64,000 nt of DNA from Thermaerobacter subterraneus DSM 13965 (GCF_000183545.2 NZ_JH976536.1:326454-390453); one strand, 5' to 3'; positions 43,945 through 53,178 are shown, counted from the first letter of the stretch. The notes: generated by a model from the letters alone, not told the origin. Translations and numbers: made by a program.

Positions 43945-44865
43945 CTAGCCCTCGCCGGCCGGGGCCGGGAACAGCATCCTTTCGAGGTCATCCCAGGGGA
44001 CCAGGTTCTCCACGAAGGGGCCCGCCCCCGCCGCCAGGCCCGCTGCCAGGTGGCGCGCCGCCTGCCGCCACGCGGCCGGCCCGGGCAGCGGCAGGGGGGC
44101 ATCGGCCCCTTCCCCCTCCCCCATCCGACCCGGGCCGGCAGGCCCCCGGCTCCCGGACCCCCGGCCCGCCCCCTGCACCATCCGCCGGAACTCCGCCTGA
44201 TCCAGCCACTGCCAGCTGCCGTCGGGCAGGACCACCGCATCCAGCACGCCGTCCACGTAGGCCAGGCGAACGGGCCGGGAGACCCGCGCCGCGCCCGCCT
44301 CCCCTTCCTCCCCTTCCCGGCCGCGGGCCAGGCCGTCGTCATCCAGGATCCGGGCCGGGGTCGACAGGTTGACGTAATACCCCTTCAGGCGATACCCCGC
44401 CGGGTGCCCGGCCCGGGACCCGGCCCGGGGGTGCGGTCCACCGGGCTGCCCCGGCAGGCGGCCGGCGCCGCCCGCCTCTTCTCCCGCGGCACCGGCCTCC
44501 CCCTCCCCGGCCCGCCCCGCCGGCGGGTGCCCCTCCCGGGCAACCGCCGGCGGGGCGGGCGGCGCCAGAACCCGGAACACGTTGTACCAGCGGTCGGCCC
44601 AGTAAATCTCCAAGAGCCGGTCGCCCGGCGCGAAGGTCAGGGGCCCGGCGGCCACCGGTCCCCGGGACCACAGGGCCGCGACGGCCCACCATCCCGGCCC
44701 CGCGGCCAGCACCCCGTCCCAGGTGGCCTTCAGCCGGCCTGTAGCCAGCCAGGCCTCGACCCGCACCCGCCGGGTTCGTCCCGGTACCCGGCCGCCCTGC
44801 CCTACGAGAGGGCCCGGCGCCGGTGCGCCGCCGCCCCTTGTGCCGGGCCCTGCAGGCCCGTTCAT
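43945..44865 (-). CDS. DUF402 family protein with low-complexity insertions
   Basis: DUF402 members include nucleoside tri/diphosphatases (B. subtilis YgaC type) and RNA-related proteins. Core segments are scattered among disordered stretches: DRLLEIYWADRWYNVFRVLA (about 83-102), YRLKGYYVNLSTPARILDDD (about 157-176) and RLAYVDGVLDAVVLPDGSWQ (about 198-217), then WLDQAEFRRM. The ordered Tyr, Asn, Asp and Glu pattern of the family is present. Insertions of ~50 and ~25 residues enlarge it from a usual ~180 to 306. It lies between dapL and yloC on the same strand. Family assignment is good; the reaction is not certain. Confidence 0.8.
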   Translation of the reverse strand: MNGPAGPGTRGGGAPAPGPLVGQGGRVPGRTRRVRVEAWLATGRLKATWDGVLAAGPGWWAVAALWSRGPVAAGPLTFAPGDRLLEIYWADRWYNVFRVLAPPAPPAVAREGHPPAGRAGEGEAGAAGEEAGGAGRLPGQPGGPHPRAGSRAGHPAGYRLKGYYVNLSTPARILDDDGLARGREGEEGEAGAARVSRPVRLAYVDGVLDAVVLPDGSWQWLDQAEFRRMVQGAGRGSGSRGPAGPGRMGEGEGADAPLPLPGPAAWRQAARHLAAGLAAGAGPFVENLVPWDDLERMLFPAPAGEG

Positions 44866-44912
44866 CCCCCACCCCGCCCATCACGCCTGACGCGCCGGCG
44901 GGCGCCAGCGCG

Positions 44913-46082
44913 TCAGGCCAGTACCCGCCGCAGGCGGTCCATGGCCTCGGCCAGGCGGGCGTCCGGCACCGTGAGGGAGACGCGGAAGTACCCCGCCCCG
45001 TGGTCGCCGTAGGCCGAACCCGGAGAGACCACCACGCCCGCCTCCCGCAACAGAAAGGCGGCGAAGTCGCCGTCGCTGGGGAACCGCTCGGGCACCCTCG
45101 CCCAGATATAGAAGGTGGCCCGGGGGCGCGTGGCGGCGATGCCCACCTCGTGCAGGGTCCTGAGCACCAGCTCCTTGCGGGCCTCGTACAGCTGCGCCAG
45201 GCGCTGGAACCAGGTGGGCGGGGTCTGTTCCAGGGCGACCACGGCCGCCTCCTGGATGGCGGTGAACTGGCCGGAGTCGGTATTGGTCTTCAGCGTGGCC
45301 AGGGGCCGCAGCAGGCCGGCCTGGCCCACGGCAAAGCCGATGCGCCAGCCCGTCATGTTGAAGGGCTTCGACAGGCTGTGGAACTCCAGGGCCACGTCCC
45401 GCGCCCCTTCGGCCTGCAGGATGCTGGGGGCCCGGTAACCCGGCTCGCCGACCTCCGTGTAGGCCGCATCCTGGATCACCAGCAGGTCGTAGGTGCGGGC
45501 GAACTCCACCACCTGGCGGTAGAACTCCAGGGTGGCCACCGCGCCGGTGGGATTGTTGGGGTAGTTGAGGAAGAGCAGCTTGGCCCGCCGCGCCACGTCC
45601 GGAGGAACCTGTTCCAGGTCGGGCAGCCAGCCCCGTTCTTCCCGCAAGGGCAGGACGTAAGGCTCGCCGCCCGCCAGCAGGGTGTGGGCCTTGTACACGG
45701 GGTACCCCGGATCGGGCACCAGCACCACGTCGCCCGGGTCCACGTAGGCCCAGATCACGTGGGCCAGCCCTTCCTTGGATCCGATCAGGGCCAGCACCTC
45801 GCCCTCGGGGTCCAGGCGAACCCCGAAGCGGCCTTCGAACCAGCGGGCCACCGCCTGGCGAAAGCGCCGGGAGCCCGCGTAGCTCGGGTAGGGGTGGTTG
45901 GCAGGATCGGCCGCGGCCTTCTGCAAGGCTTCCACGATGTGGGGCGGCGTGGGCTGGTCGGGATCCCCGATGCCCAGGCTGATCACGTCCACACCGCGAG
46001 CCGCCGCTTCCGCCTGCAGGCGGTCCAGCTCGGCGAACAGGTAGGGTGGGATGCGCTCCAGCCGCCGTGCCGGCTGCACCAT
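44913..46082 (-). CDS. dapL: LL-diaminopimelate aminotransferase
   Basis: This PLP enzyme converts tetrahydrodipicolinate directly to LL-diaminopimelate, a shortcut in lysine and cell-wall synthesis. The 389-residue fold-type I aminotransferase has IPPYLFAELDRL, SLGIGDPDQPTPPHIVEAL, NYPNNPTGAVAT, the PLP lysine in SLSKPFNMTGWRIG and the distal Arg in YFRVSLTVPDARL. The strong SD AGGAGGTG is seven bases from the ATG. Its neighbour dapF uses LL-diaminopimelate, which makes DapL more likely than a general aspartate-type aminotransferase. DUF402 and yloC follow on the same strand. Confidence 0.92.
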   Translation of the reverse strand: MVQPARRLERIPPYLFAELDRLQAEAAARGVDVISLGIGDPDQPTPPHIVEALQKAAADPANHPYPSYAGSRRFRQAVARWFEGRFGVRLDPEGEVLALIGSKEGLAHVIWAYVDPGDVVLVPDPGYPVYKAHTLLAGGEPYVLPLREERGWLPDLEQVPPDVARRAKLLFLNYPNNPTGAVATLEFYRQVVEFARTYDLLVIQDAAYTEVGEPGYRAPSILQAEGARDVALEFHSLSKPFNMTGWRIGFAVGQAGLLRPLATLKTNTDSGQFTAIQEAAVVALEQTPPTWFQRLAQLYEARKELVLRTLHEVGIAATRPRATFYIWARVPERFPSDGDFAAFLLREAGVVVSPGSAYGDHGAGYFRVSLTVPDARLAEAMDRLRRVLA

Positions 46083-46109
46083 GGGGCTGCACCTCCTGTG
46101 GCGCGTGCT

Positions 46110-46991
46110 TCAGTGGGGATCGTAGACCACGTCCCCGATATAAGCGGCGGGGCCCGTCATGTAGACGTGGCCGTCCCCGGCCCATTCGACCTCCAGGGAC
46201 CCGCCGGGCAGTTCCACCGTGACCCGGCGGCCGGTACGGCCGGTCAGGGCGCCGGCCACCGCGACGGCGCAGGCGCCCGTCCCACAGGCCAGGGTGGGCC
46301 CGGAACCCCGCTCCCACACCCGTACCCGTACCCGCTCGGGGTTCAGGACCCGGGTGAAGTGGGTGTTGACCCGCTGGGGGAAGGCGGGATGGTGCTCGAA
46401 GGCAGGCCCCAGGCGCTCCAGGTCCACGGCCTCCAGGTCGTCGACGAAGACCACGCAATGGGGATTGCCCATGGAGAGGGCGGTGACGGTGAACACGCTC
46501 CGCTCCCCGCCGGCTTCCACCTCCAGGGGCACCTCTACGGCCTGCTCCCCGGCCGGTCCCGCCATGGGGATCATCCCCCGCTCCAGCCGGGGCACGCCCA
46601 TGTCGACGGTGACGCCCGTGACCCGGTGCCCGTCCAGGTGCAGCCGGGGCCGGATGGGCCCCGCCCCCGTCTCGACCACGAACTCCGTCTCCCGCGTGTA
46701 ACCCCGGTCGTAGACCAGCCGGGCCAGGCACCGGATGCCGTTGCCGCACATCTCGCCTTCCGAACCGTCGGCGTTGAAGATGCGCATCCGGAACCGGGCC
46801 CCGGGATCCCGGGGCGGCAGCACCAGGATGAGCCCGTCGCTGCCGATGCCGAAGTTGCGGTCGCTGACCGCCCGGGCCAGAGCCGGCAGGTCGTCGTCGG
46901 GAGGAACGGGCTCGGCCAGCCCGTCCAGGAACAGGTAGTTGTTGCCCAGGCCGTGCATCTTGGTCAGCCGGATCGGCCGGCGTTCCGTCAC
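46110..46991 (-). CDS. dapF: Diaminopimelate epimerase
   Basis: DapF converts LL- to meso-diaminopimelate using two cysteines. Both are present: GEMCGNGIRC (with NADGSEGEMCGNG) and GPTLACGTGACAVA. The start region MTERRPIRLTKMHGLGNNYL and DRNFGIGSDGLI are typical. Two adjacent GTG codons follow GGAGGTGG; the second, 46991, has the better spacing and gives 293 residues. A U-tailed hairpin ends about 24 bases before the start. With dapL 27 bases downstream it makes an operon for the last steps to meso-diaminopimelate. Confidence 0.96.
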   Translation of the reverse strand: MTERRPIRLTKMHGLGNNYLFLDGLAEPVPPDDDLPALARAVSDRNFGIGSDGLILVLPPRDPGARFRMRIFNADGSEGEMCGNGIRCLARLVYDRGYTRETEFVVETGAGPIRPRLHLDGHRVTGVTVDMGVPRLERGMIPMAGPAGEQAVEVPLEVEAGGERSVFTVTALSMGNPHCVVFVDDLEAVDLERLGPAFEHHPAFPQRVNTHFTRVLNPERVRVRVWERGSGPTLACGTGACAVAVAGALTGRTGRRVTVELPGGSLEVEWAGDGHVYMTGPAAYIGDVVYDPH

Positions 46992-47402
46992 CACGGCCAC
47001 CTCCCCCGCGAAGCAAATAAAAAGGCGGCCGCCAGCGCCGCCGCCGGAGCCGGCCCGCCGCTCCAGCCGGGCTCCGCCCCGGGTTCTTGCCCGGCGCGTG
47101 CCGGCCGGGGGAAGTCGCCGGCAGGCGGGGAGCCCGTGCCCCGGGATCCAGGGGACGGGCCGGCTGCCTGGGGCCCGCGGCCCGGCCGCGACGGGGCCGG
47201 GCCGCGGCGCGGTCGCACCCACCTCATGTTAACATACTCTGGCTTCACCGAGCGGGATCGCAAGGGGCCGCCCCCGGCCAAGCGGCGGCCACAGGCCACC
47301 GGCTCGCCGGGCCTGGCGGCCCTCCCTCCCCTCCGGAGCCTCCTCAGGGGGCGCAGGCGTCTCGGGGCGCCCGCGCCCTGCCGCCTCCCGGCCAGCTCCC
47401 CG
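46992..47402. other. Intergenic region between the P-type ATPase and dapF
   Basis: No gene is supported. It contains the terminator-like hairpin at 47015-47042 and an isolated AT-containing patch near 47226-47245 (minus strand TATGTTAACATGA, a 10-bp palindrome ATGTTAACAT) that could belong to a dapF promoter, though I see no -35 box at proper spacing. Confidence 0.45.
47015..47042 (-). terminator. Intrinsic terminator just upstream of dapF
   Basis: Minus-strand GGCGGC and GCCGCC pair around seven bases and are followed by TTTTTATTT. It lies 360 bases past the ATPase stop and about 13 bases before the dapF SD, so it could end the ATPase transcript or attenuate dapF. Confidence 0.65.
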
Positions 47403-50400
47403 CTAGGCCCGGCTCGACCCCACGGCCGCCTGGGGCCGGCTTCCCACCAGCGACCGGCGCACCAGCAGCGCCACCCAGGGCAGCAAGACCCCGCCCAGCA
47501 CCATGACCCAGTCCCCCGGGCGCAGGGGCACCGTATAGAAATGTCGGGCCAGGGGCTCCCAGTAGACCACCGCCAGCAGCACGGCCACCGACGAGGCCAC
47601 AGCCGCCACCAGGGCGGGGTTGGCGGAGAGGGGCACGTCGAAGGCGGATCGCCGTTCGGACCGGCAATCGAAGACGTGGATCATCTGGCTCAGGACCAGC
47701 CCCGCCAGGGCCATGGTCCGGCCCCGCTCCAGGTCGCCGCTCGCCGACCCCAGGACGAACAGGGCCAGGGTGGTGACGCCGATGACGGCCCCCCGGATCA
47801 GCACCCGCCGTCCCAGGCCGCCCGCGAAGAGGCTTTCCCGGGGGTGCCGCGGGGGCCGGTTCATCACGTCGGGTTCCGCCGGTTCCAGGCCCAGGGCCAC
47901 GGCCGGCAGGCCGTCGGTGACCAGGTTGACCAGCAGGATGTGGATCGGGCGCAGCGGCAAGGGCAAGCCCGCCAGCAGGGCGAGGAACATCACCAGGATC
48001 TCCCCGGTGTTGCACGCCAGGAGGTAGCGGATGAACTTGCGGATGTTGTCGTAGATGGCCCGGCCTTGCTCCACGGCGCCGACGATGGAGGCGAAGTTGT
48101 CGTCGGCCAGGATCATGTCCGCCGCCTCCCGGGTCACGTCGGTGCCCGTGCGGCCCATGGCGATGCCGATGTGGGCCTCCTTGAGGGCGGGGGCGTCGTT
48201 CACCCCGTCCCCCGTCATGCCCACCACCTCGCCCTGGCGCTTGAGGGCGCGGACGATCCGCAGCTTGTGTTCCGGCGCCACCCGGGCGAAGACGGCCACC
48301 TGACCCACCCTGCGGGCCAGCTGCTCGTCATCCATCGCGTCCAGGTCCCGCCCCTCCAGCACCGGGTCGCCACCGGCCAGGAGGCCCAGCTCCCGGCCGA
48401 TGGCCGCCGCCGTGCGGGCGTGGTCGCCGGTGACCATCACCGGCCGGATGCCGGCCTGCCGGCACCGGGCGATGGCCGCGGGCACCTCGGGGCGGGGCGG
48501 GTCCATCAGACCGATCAGGCCGGCCAGCACCAGGTCCCCTTCCGCCACCGCCTCGTCCTCAGGGTCGTCCCCGGGCCCCAGCACCCGGACGGCCACCGCC
48601 AGGACCCGCAGGGCCTGTTCGGCCATGGCCGCCGCCGCGGCGGCCATCCGGTGCCGGTCCCCCTCGCCCAGGGGAACGGCCCGCCCGTCCCGCCAGAGGA
48701 ACCGGCACCGCTCCAGCACCACCTCGGGCGCACCCTTGACGTAGCTCACGGCCCGGCCCTGGGCGTCGCGGCAGACCACGGCCATGCGGCGCCGTTCCGA
48801 GGAGAAGGGGTGCTCGGCCAGCCGGGGACGCTCCCGTTGCAGTCGCCGGGCGTCGATGCCCCCGGCCCAGGCGGCCTTGACCAGGCCAACCTCCGTGGGA
48901 TCCCCCGTGGGATCGTCACCGGCCGTGACGGGCACCGCGTTGTTGCACAAAGCCACCGCTTCCAGAAGCAACTGCAGTTCCGCGGCCGGGCCGCCCCCCG
49001 GCCCACCGGCCCGCCCGGCCCCGGCTCCGGCCCCCGCTGCCGGGGCCGCCGTCCGGGCACCGGCCACCGGCCGCCCCGGCCCCCCCGCCTCCCCCTCTTC
49101 CCCGCCGGCCTCGGGCCTCCAGGGTTCCCCTTCGGCGGTGCGGGCGAACCGGCCGCTGGCGGTGATCGCCCGGCGGGCCGTCATGCGGTTTTCCGTCAGG
49201 GTCCCCGTCTTGTCGGAGCAGATCACCGTGGCGCACCCCAGGGTCTCCACCGCCGGCAACCGGCGGATGATGGCATTGGCCTGCACCATCCGCTGGACGC
49301 CCAGGGCCAGGACGATGGTGACCACGGCGGGAAGGCCCTCCGGCACCGCCGCCACCGCCAGGCTGACGCCGGCCAGGAACATGGACGCCAGGCGCTCGCC
49401 CTGGATCACCCCCAGGACCACCACCACGGCGCATACCGCCAGGGCCGCACTGACCAGAACCCGGCCCAGGTGGGCCAGCCGCTGCTGCAGGGGCGTGGGC
49501 TCGGCTTCCGCCGCCTCCAGAAGCCCCGCGATCCGGCCCATCTCCGTCGCCATGCCCGTGGCCACCACCACCGCCCGGGCCCGGCCGCGGACCACCGTGG
49601 TCCCCTGGTAGACCATGGTGGGCCGCTCGGCCAGGGGAGCCTCCGGCGCGCAGGTGGCGGCGGCCGACTTGCCGACCGGCCGGGACTCCCCCGTCAGGGC
49701 CGCCTCTTCCACGCCCAGGCTGTGGGACTCCAGGAGCCGCGCATCGGCAGGGACGCGGTCGCCCGCCTCCAGCAGAATAAGGTCGCCGGGCACCAGGTCG
49801 GCCGCCGCCACCACCTGGCGGTGGCCGTCGCGGATCACCCGGGCCTGAGGGGCCGCCAGCGCCTTCAGCGCCTCGAGGGCCTGCTCCGCCTTGTGCTCGT
49901 GCAGGAAGCCCAGCAACGCGTTGATGATGACGATGACCAGGATGGTGATGGCGTCGGCCTGCTCGCCCAGCGCTGCCGACAAAGCCGCCGCTCCCACCAG
50001 GACGAGGACCAGCGCGTCCTGGAACTGCACGGCCAGCTTCCGCCAGAGCGGATCCCGGCGGGCCTCCCGCAACCGGTTGGGCCCGTAGCGCCGCAGGCGC
50101 CGGGCCGCCTCGGCGGCCGGGAGACCCTCCTCGGGCCCGGTGCCGAGCAGCGCCAGGCACTCGTGGGGCGGAAGGGCATGCCATGCTACCTGCCGGGCCT
50201 CACCCCGCTCCCGGCCGCGATGGCCTCCTCCCCCGGGCCGGAGGGCCCCGCCCCCGGCAGGGTTCCCGCCCGGCCGCGGGGAAACTGATGGGGTCGAACG
50301 GGTCCCCCGGAGCCTCCCCGGGTCGCCGGGCCGGGAGCTGCGGGAACCGGGTTCCGGCACAAATCCGCCCGCCCGCCCGGCGGGGGCCGGTGCGGAGGAT

Positions 50401-50447
50401 ACCCGATCCGGCCGGCGGCTGGCGCGGTCCTTTCCTGGACGAACCAC
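47403..50447 (-). CDS. Cation-transporting P-type ATPase, calcium type (YloB-like)
   Basis: P2A ATPases export Ca2+ (or Mn2+) using a phospho-aspartate cycle. The conserved part runs from about residue 88 (HALPPHECLALLGTGPEEGL) with the actuator motif TGES, ion-binding VPEGLPA in helix 4, phosphorylation motif CSDKTGTLTEN, KGAPE, TGDHARTA, the hinge TGDGVNDAPALK and helix 5-6 residues NTGEILVMFLA and NLVTDGLPA. A ~45-residue Gly/Ala insertion lies in the nucleotide domain. The start is uncertain: the frame is open to 50447, but no GTG/ATG with SD stands close to the family start; GTG 50360 is possible. The order ATPase then yloC matches B. subtilis yloB-yloC with dap genes and DUF402 inserted. 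Confidence 0.9.
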   Translation of the reverse strand: MVRPGKDRASRRPDRVSSAPAPAGRAGGFVPEPGSRSSRPGDPGRLRGTRSTPSVSPRPGGNPAGGGALRPGGGGHRGRERGEARQVAWHALPPHECLALLGTGPEEGLPAAEAARRLRRYGPNRLREARRDPLWRKLAVQFQDALVLVLVGAAALSAALGEQADAITILVIVIINALLGFLHEHKAEQALEALKALAAPQARVIRDGHRQVVAAADLVPGDLILLEAGDRVPADARLLESHSLGVEEAALTGESRPVGKSAAATCAPEAPLAERPTMVYQGTTVVRGRARAVVVATGMATEMGRIAGLLEAAEAEPTPLQQRLAHLGRVLVSAALAVCAVVVVLGVIQGERLASMFLAGVSLAVAAVPEGLPAVVTIVLALGVQRMVQANAIIRRLPAVETLGCATVICSDKTGTLTENRMTARRAITASGRFARTAEGEPWRPEAGGEEGEAGGPGRPVAGARTAAPAAGAGAGAGRAGGPGGGPAAELQLLLEAVALCNNAVPVTAGDDPTGDPTEVGLVKAAWAGGIDARRLQRERPRLAEHPFSSERRRMAVVCRDAQGRAVSYVKGAPEVVLERCRFLWRDGRAVPLGEGDRHRMAAAAAAMAEQALRVLAVAVRVLGPGDDPEDEAVAEGDLVLAGLIGLMDPPRPEVPAAIARCRQAGIRPVMVTGDHARTAAAIGRELGLLAGGDPVLEGRDLDAMDDEQLARRVGQVAVFARVAPEHKLRIVRALKRQGEVVGMTGDGVNDAPALKEAHIGIAMGRTGTDVTREAADMILADDNFASIVGAVEQGRAIYDNIRKFIRYLLACNTGEILVMFLALLAGLPLPLRPIHILLVNLVTDGLPAVALGLEPAEPDVMNRPPRHPRESLFAGGLGRRVLIRGAVIGVTTLALFVLGSASGDLERGRTMALAGLVLSQMIHVFDCRSERRSAFDVPLSANPALVAAVASSVAVLLAVVYWEPLARHFYTVPLRPGDWVMVLGGVLLPWVALLVRRSLVGSRPQAAVGSSRA

Positions 50448-50697
50448 GGCCTACCTCCTCCCGCTGGCGGGGCGCCCGCCCCCGGCCTGCGGCGAGCGGG
50501 CGCCCGGTGCCGCGCCACCATGCCTATGCACAGGCCCGGGCGGCTATGAGGGACAGGACTCGAAGGGCATGTCCGGACGGGCCGGCGTGCTTTCCCCAGG
50601 CTCACCCGTCAAGGGCCGCCAGGGCGGGAACCGGCACCGCCCTGCAGGCGTCCAATGGACGGCCAACCGGCAGGATCACCCCGGAGGAGGGGTTGCG

Positions 50698-51252
50698 ATG
50701 GAACGTGGCAAGGGACACGGGCGGGGGATGGGCCCGAAGCGGTGGCGGCCAGGGGCGCAGCGATACGCTTCCGCCATCCTGGCGGTGGTGGCGGTGGCGG
50801 CGCTGCTGGCCGGGTGCGCCGCCCTGGGGGCGCAGGCTCCGCAGGCCGGCGAGCATCCGGGTGCCGGCTCCGGTGGCGAGGGGGCCGGTGGGGCGCAGGC
50901 AGCGAAGGGAGCGTCGGAGGTGGCGGGCGTCAGCCTGGCGGCCGACCGGGAAAGCTACCGCCCGGGAGAGGCCATCACCCTCACGGTGCGCAACGACAGC
51001 GGGGCCGAGATCCAGCTGACGGGCGGCCTGGGCGGCCTCAAGGCCTGGCGGGTCGACGGGGGACAGCGGCGGCCCTGGGAGCACGGCATGATGGAAACCG
51101 GCGCCCTGGTGCCGGTGCCCGCCGGCCAGTCAATCCAGCTGGGTCCCATCCCCGCGCCGGAGGAACCGGGCGAGTACGTCCTGGAGGTCCACTTCTACCA
51201 CCAGGGCGGCGGCCCGGCAGCCGCCTCGGTGACCGTCCGGGTGGCACCGTAG
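50698..51252 (+). CDS. Secreted lipoprotein with Ig-like domain
   Basis: The 184-residue protein has a long basic N-region, a hydrophobic core and a lipobox (AILAVVAVAALLAGC, Cys at about 40), so it is lipid-anchored outside the cell. A Gly/Ala/Gln-rich spacer of ~30 residues is followed by a beta-sandwich domain (about 80-184: SYRPGEAITLTVRNDSGAEI, PAGQSIQLGPIPAPEEPGEY) resembling BsuPI / Ig-like domains found in Bacillus secreted proteins. The SD GGAGGAGGGG is six bases from the ATG. It stands alone on the plus strand, after 250 bases without a supported gene, and converges on the B12 gene. Function unknown. Confidence 0.75.
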   Translation: MERGKGHGRGMGPKRWRPGAQRYASAILAVVAVAALLAGCAALGAQAPQAGEHPGAGSGGEGAGGAQAAKGASEVAGVSLAADRESYRPGEAITLTVRNDSGAEIQLTGGLGGLKAWRVDGGQRRPWEHGMMETGALVPVPAGQSIQLGPIPAPEEPGEYVLEVHFYHQGGGPAAASVTVRVAP

Positions 51253-51313
51253 TCGCGGGCCGGGCCGCCGCTTCGCCGCCGGTCCGGCCTCCACGACCTT
51301 GCAGGCAGCAGGC

Positions 51314-51344
51314 GGGGCCGCTCCCCGGCCAGGGGGGCGGCCCC
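51314..51344. terminator. GC hairpin at the convergent lipoprotein / B12-gene junction
   Basis: GGGGCCG and CGGCCCC pair around 17 bases between the two converging stop codons. No U-tract, so its role is inferred from position. Confidence 0.35.
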
Positions 51345-51387
51345 GGGCTGGTACGGGACGGCCCCGGGGCCCGCGCCGGGGCCGGGC

Positions 51388-53070
51388 TCAGGCCGGGGTC
51401 GCCGGGGCGGTACCGGCCACCGCCCGCTCGTAGTCGGCAAAGACCCGGGCGATGCGCTCTTCTTCCCGCAACGGCTTCCCAGTCGCCGGCTCGACGGCGA
51501 CGCAGGCCCCGTTGACGATGCGGGTGCGCACCTTGCCGCAGGCGGCCCGGTTCCCCACGAGGTGGGGCGCATCCATGAGCCCCATCTCCACCGCCAGCTT
51601 CAGGGTACCGGGGTCCGTCCAGGGATCGGAGACTCCGGCCGGAGCCAGGGAACGGATCGCCTCCAGCAGCTGGCGGGCTTCGGCCACCAGCTGGTTCTTC
51701 CGCTCCTGGATGACGGGGTCCCGCAGCATGTCGGGCAGGCCGAACACCGCGTTGCGGATGGCCTGCTCGGCGATGCGGCAGGAGGCGATGACGTCCTCCG
51801 CCGTGGCGGCGTGGCTGGCCTCGGTGTAGGCCACCACGTGCACGATGTGGGGCTTCAGCGCCATCTGCACCAGCACCGAGGAGGCGATCTGGCCCTTGGC
51901 CCGGTCCAGGTCCGCCGGGTAGCTGGAGAGGCCGGTCCGGGTCTCCCGCAGCACGCGGAAACCGTCCCCTTCCAGTTCGCCCACCAGCTCCAGCTTGGCC
52001 AGCATCTTGGCCAGGTCCATCTGGATCGAGGTGCCCGGCGGGTTGTTGAACATCAGCTGCTGGACGTAGGTCTTCACCCCGCAGCGGTAGGCGTTGTACG
52101 CCGCCAGGAAGGCGGCGGCCACGGCCACCGTGTCGGGGGCATCCCGCAGGCTCCAGTGGTGCGATTCGTTCATCTCCACCGGAATGCCGTGGCGGGCGTG
52201 CCAGCGCATGAGCGCCTGGGCCTCGGCGATGGACTCGTCCAGCGGCCGCCGGCTGCGCCCGTCCAGCTGGCTGTACCAGAAGAGAGGCACCGCGCACCAG
52301 GCGTTGTTGATGGTGTCCCTCAGCATCTCCGCCCACTTCAGCGTGTCCCGCGTTCCGCTGTAGCACCGCATCAGGGGGTAGTTGCCCCGCCGGGAAGCCT
52401 GGTAGATGGCCCGCAGGTCGTCGGGGCTGCGGACGGGCACGCCGCCGGCGCCGTGTTCGTCGGGATCCATCTCCTCGGGCCGGAAGAAGTGCTCCTGCGC
52501 ATTCTGGTCGGTGCCCAGGGAGATCACGTCCAGGCAGCGGGCCTCGGCGATGGCTTCGACCCCGCGGATGGTGGCCTCCACCGACGGCAGGCCGAAGTGG
52601 TGGCGCAGGATGGGATAGGGGTGCTTGAACTCGATCCGCTCCACCAGGGTCTGCGGGTAGTCCGCGGCATCCTGCCGCGCCGGTCCCCCCCGCAGGTAGG
52701 CGATGATCTCGTCGACGGTGGTGTCGGCATCGAACACGGCTTCGAACAGGCCGAGACGCCGGGCATGATCGCACACGGCCCCCACACCGCCGAAGATGAA
52801 GCGCTTGCCGGCCAGGCCCATGCGCTCGGCCTTTTCCTTCAGCTCCGCCAGGACCCGGGCTCCCGTCTCAGGGGTCAGGCGGTAGCCCACGGCGATGATG
52901 TCGGGATCATCTTCCAGGGCCGCGCCCAGCAGCTCGTCCACAGGCACCGCCGGGCCCAGGCAGAAGGTTTCGTACCCCTGAGCCTCCGCCAGGTGCAGGA
53001 AGTTCACCACCCCGGCCACGTGGACGCAGTCGCCCACCGCCGCCCCGAGGATCTTCGGCTTCCGTTCCAA
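51388..53070 (-). CDS. Cobalamin-binding mutase-like protein
   Basis: Residues 1-130 look like a B12-binding Rossmann domain: GAAVGDCVHVAGVVNFLHLA (about 8-27) supplies the Asp-x-x-His-x-x-Gly form of the cofactor motif, DDPDIIAVGYRLTPE the middle strand, and FIFGGVGAVCDHA the GG motif. The spacing (one extra residue between Asp and His) differs from the usual DxHxxG. Residues ~140-545 form a large domain with FKHPYPILRHHFGLPSVEAT, DVISLGTDQNAQEHFFRPEE, CYSGTRDTLKWAEMLRDTIN and HHWSLRDAPDTVAVAAAFLA, resembling the glutamate-mutase-type barrel. TTG at 53070 lies eight bases after AGGAGG; the earlier TTG at 53091 precedes that SD. It follows the opine-dehydrogenase gene by 108 bases. I read it as an adenosylcobalamin-dependent carbon-skeleton mutase or relative, substrate unknown. 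Confidence 0.75.
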   Translation of the reverse strand: MERKPKILGAAVGDCVHVAGVVNFLHLAEAQGYETFCLGPAVPVDELLGAALEDDPDIIAVGYRLTPETGARVLAELKEKAERMGLAGKRFIFGGVGAVCDHARRLGLFEAVFDADTTVDEIIAYLRGGPARQDAADYPQTLVERIEFKHPYPILRHHFGLPSVEATIRGVEAIAEARCLDVISLGTDQNAQEHFFRPEEMDPDEHGAGGVPVRSPDDLRAIYQASRRGNYPLMRCYSGTRDTLKWAEMLRDTINNAWCAVPLFWYSQLDGRSRRPLDESIAEAQALMRWHARHGIPVEMNESHHWSLRDAPDTVAVAAAFLAAYNAYRCGVKTYVQQLMFNNPPGTSIQMDLAKMLAKLELVGELEGDGFRVLRETRTGLSSYPADLDRAKGQIASSVLVQMALKPHIVHVVAYTEASHAATAEDVIASCRIAEQAIRNAVFGLPDMLRDPVIQERKNQLVAEARQLLEAIRSLAPAGVSDPWTDPGTLKLAVEMGLMDAPHLVGNRAACGKVRTRIVNGACVAVEPATGKPLREEERIARVFADYERAVAGTAPATPA

Positions 53071-53178
53071 ACGCCTCACCTCCTGCGTCAACAGGCCCTG
53101 GCAAGGGCCGGCCGCCGTCCCGCTTCTTCGCCGGGCCCGCCGGCGCCCGCCGCGACGGCTCGGCCCGCATCGTGCCCT

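Noticed and set aside
44823..50288. A 1821-residue plus-strand open frame opposite dapL, dapF and the P-type ATPase
   Set aside because: Same reason; it has no domain-like pattern, and the real genes are on the minus strand.
50184..50447. The long N-terminal extension of the P-type ATPase as a real domain
   Set aside because: The sequence is basic, Pro/Gly-rich and lacks a start with an SD, so I treat the start as unresolved and do not call a domain.
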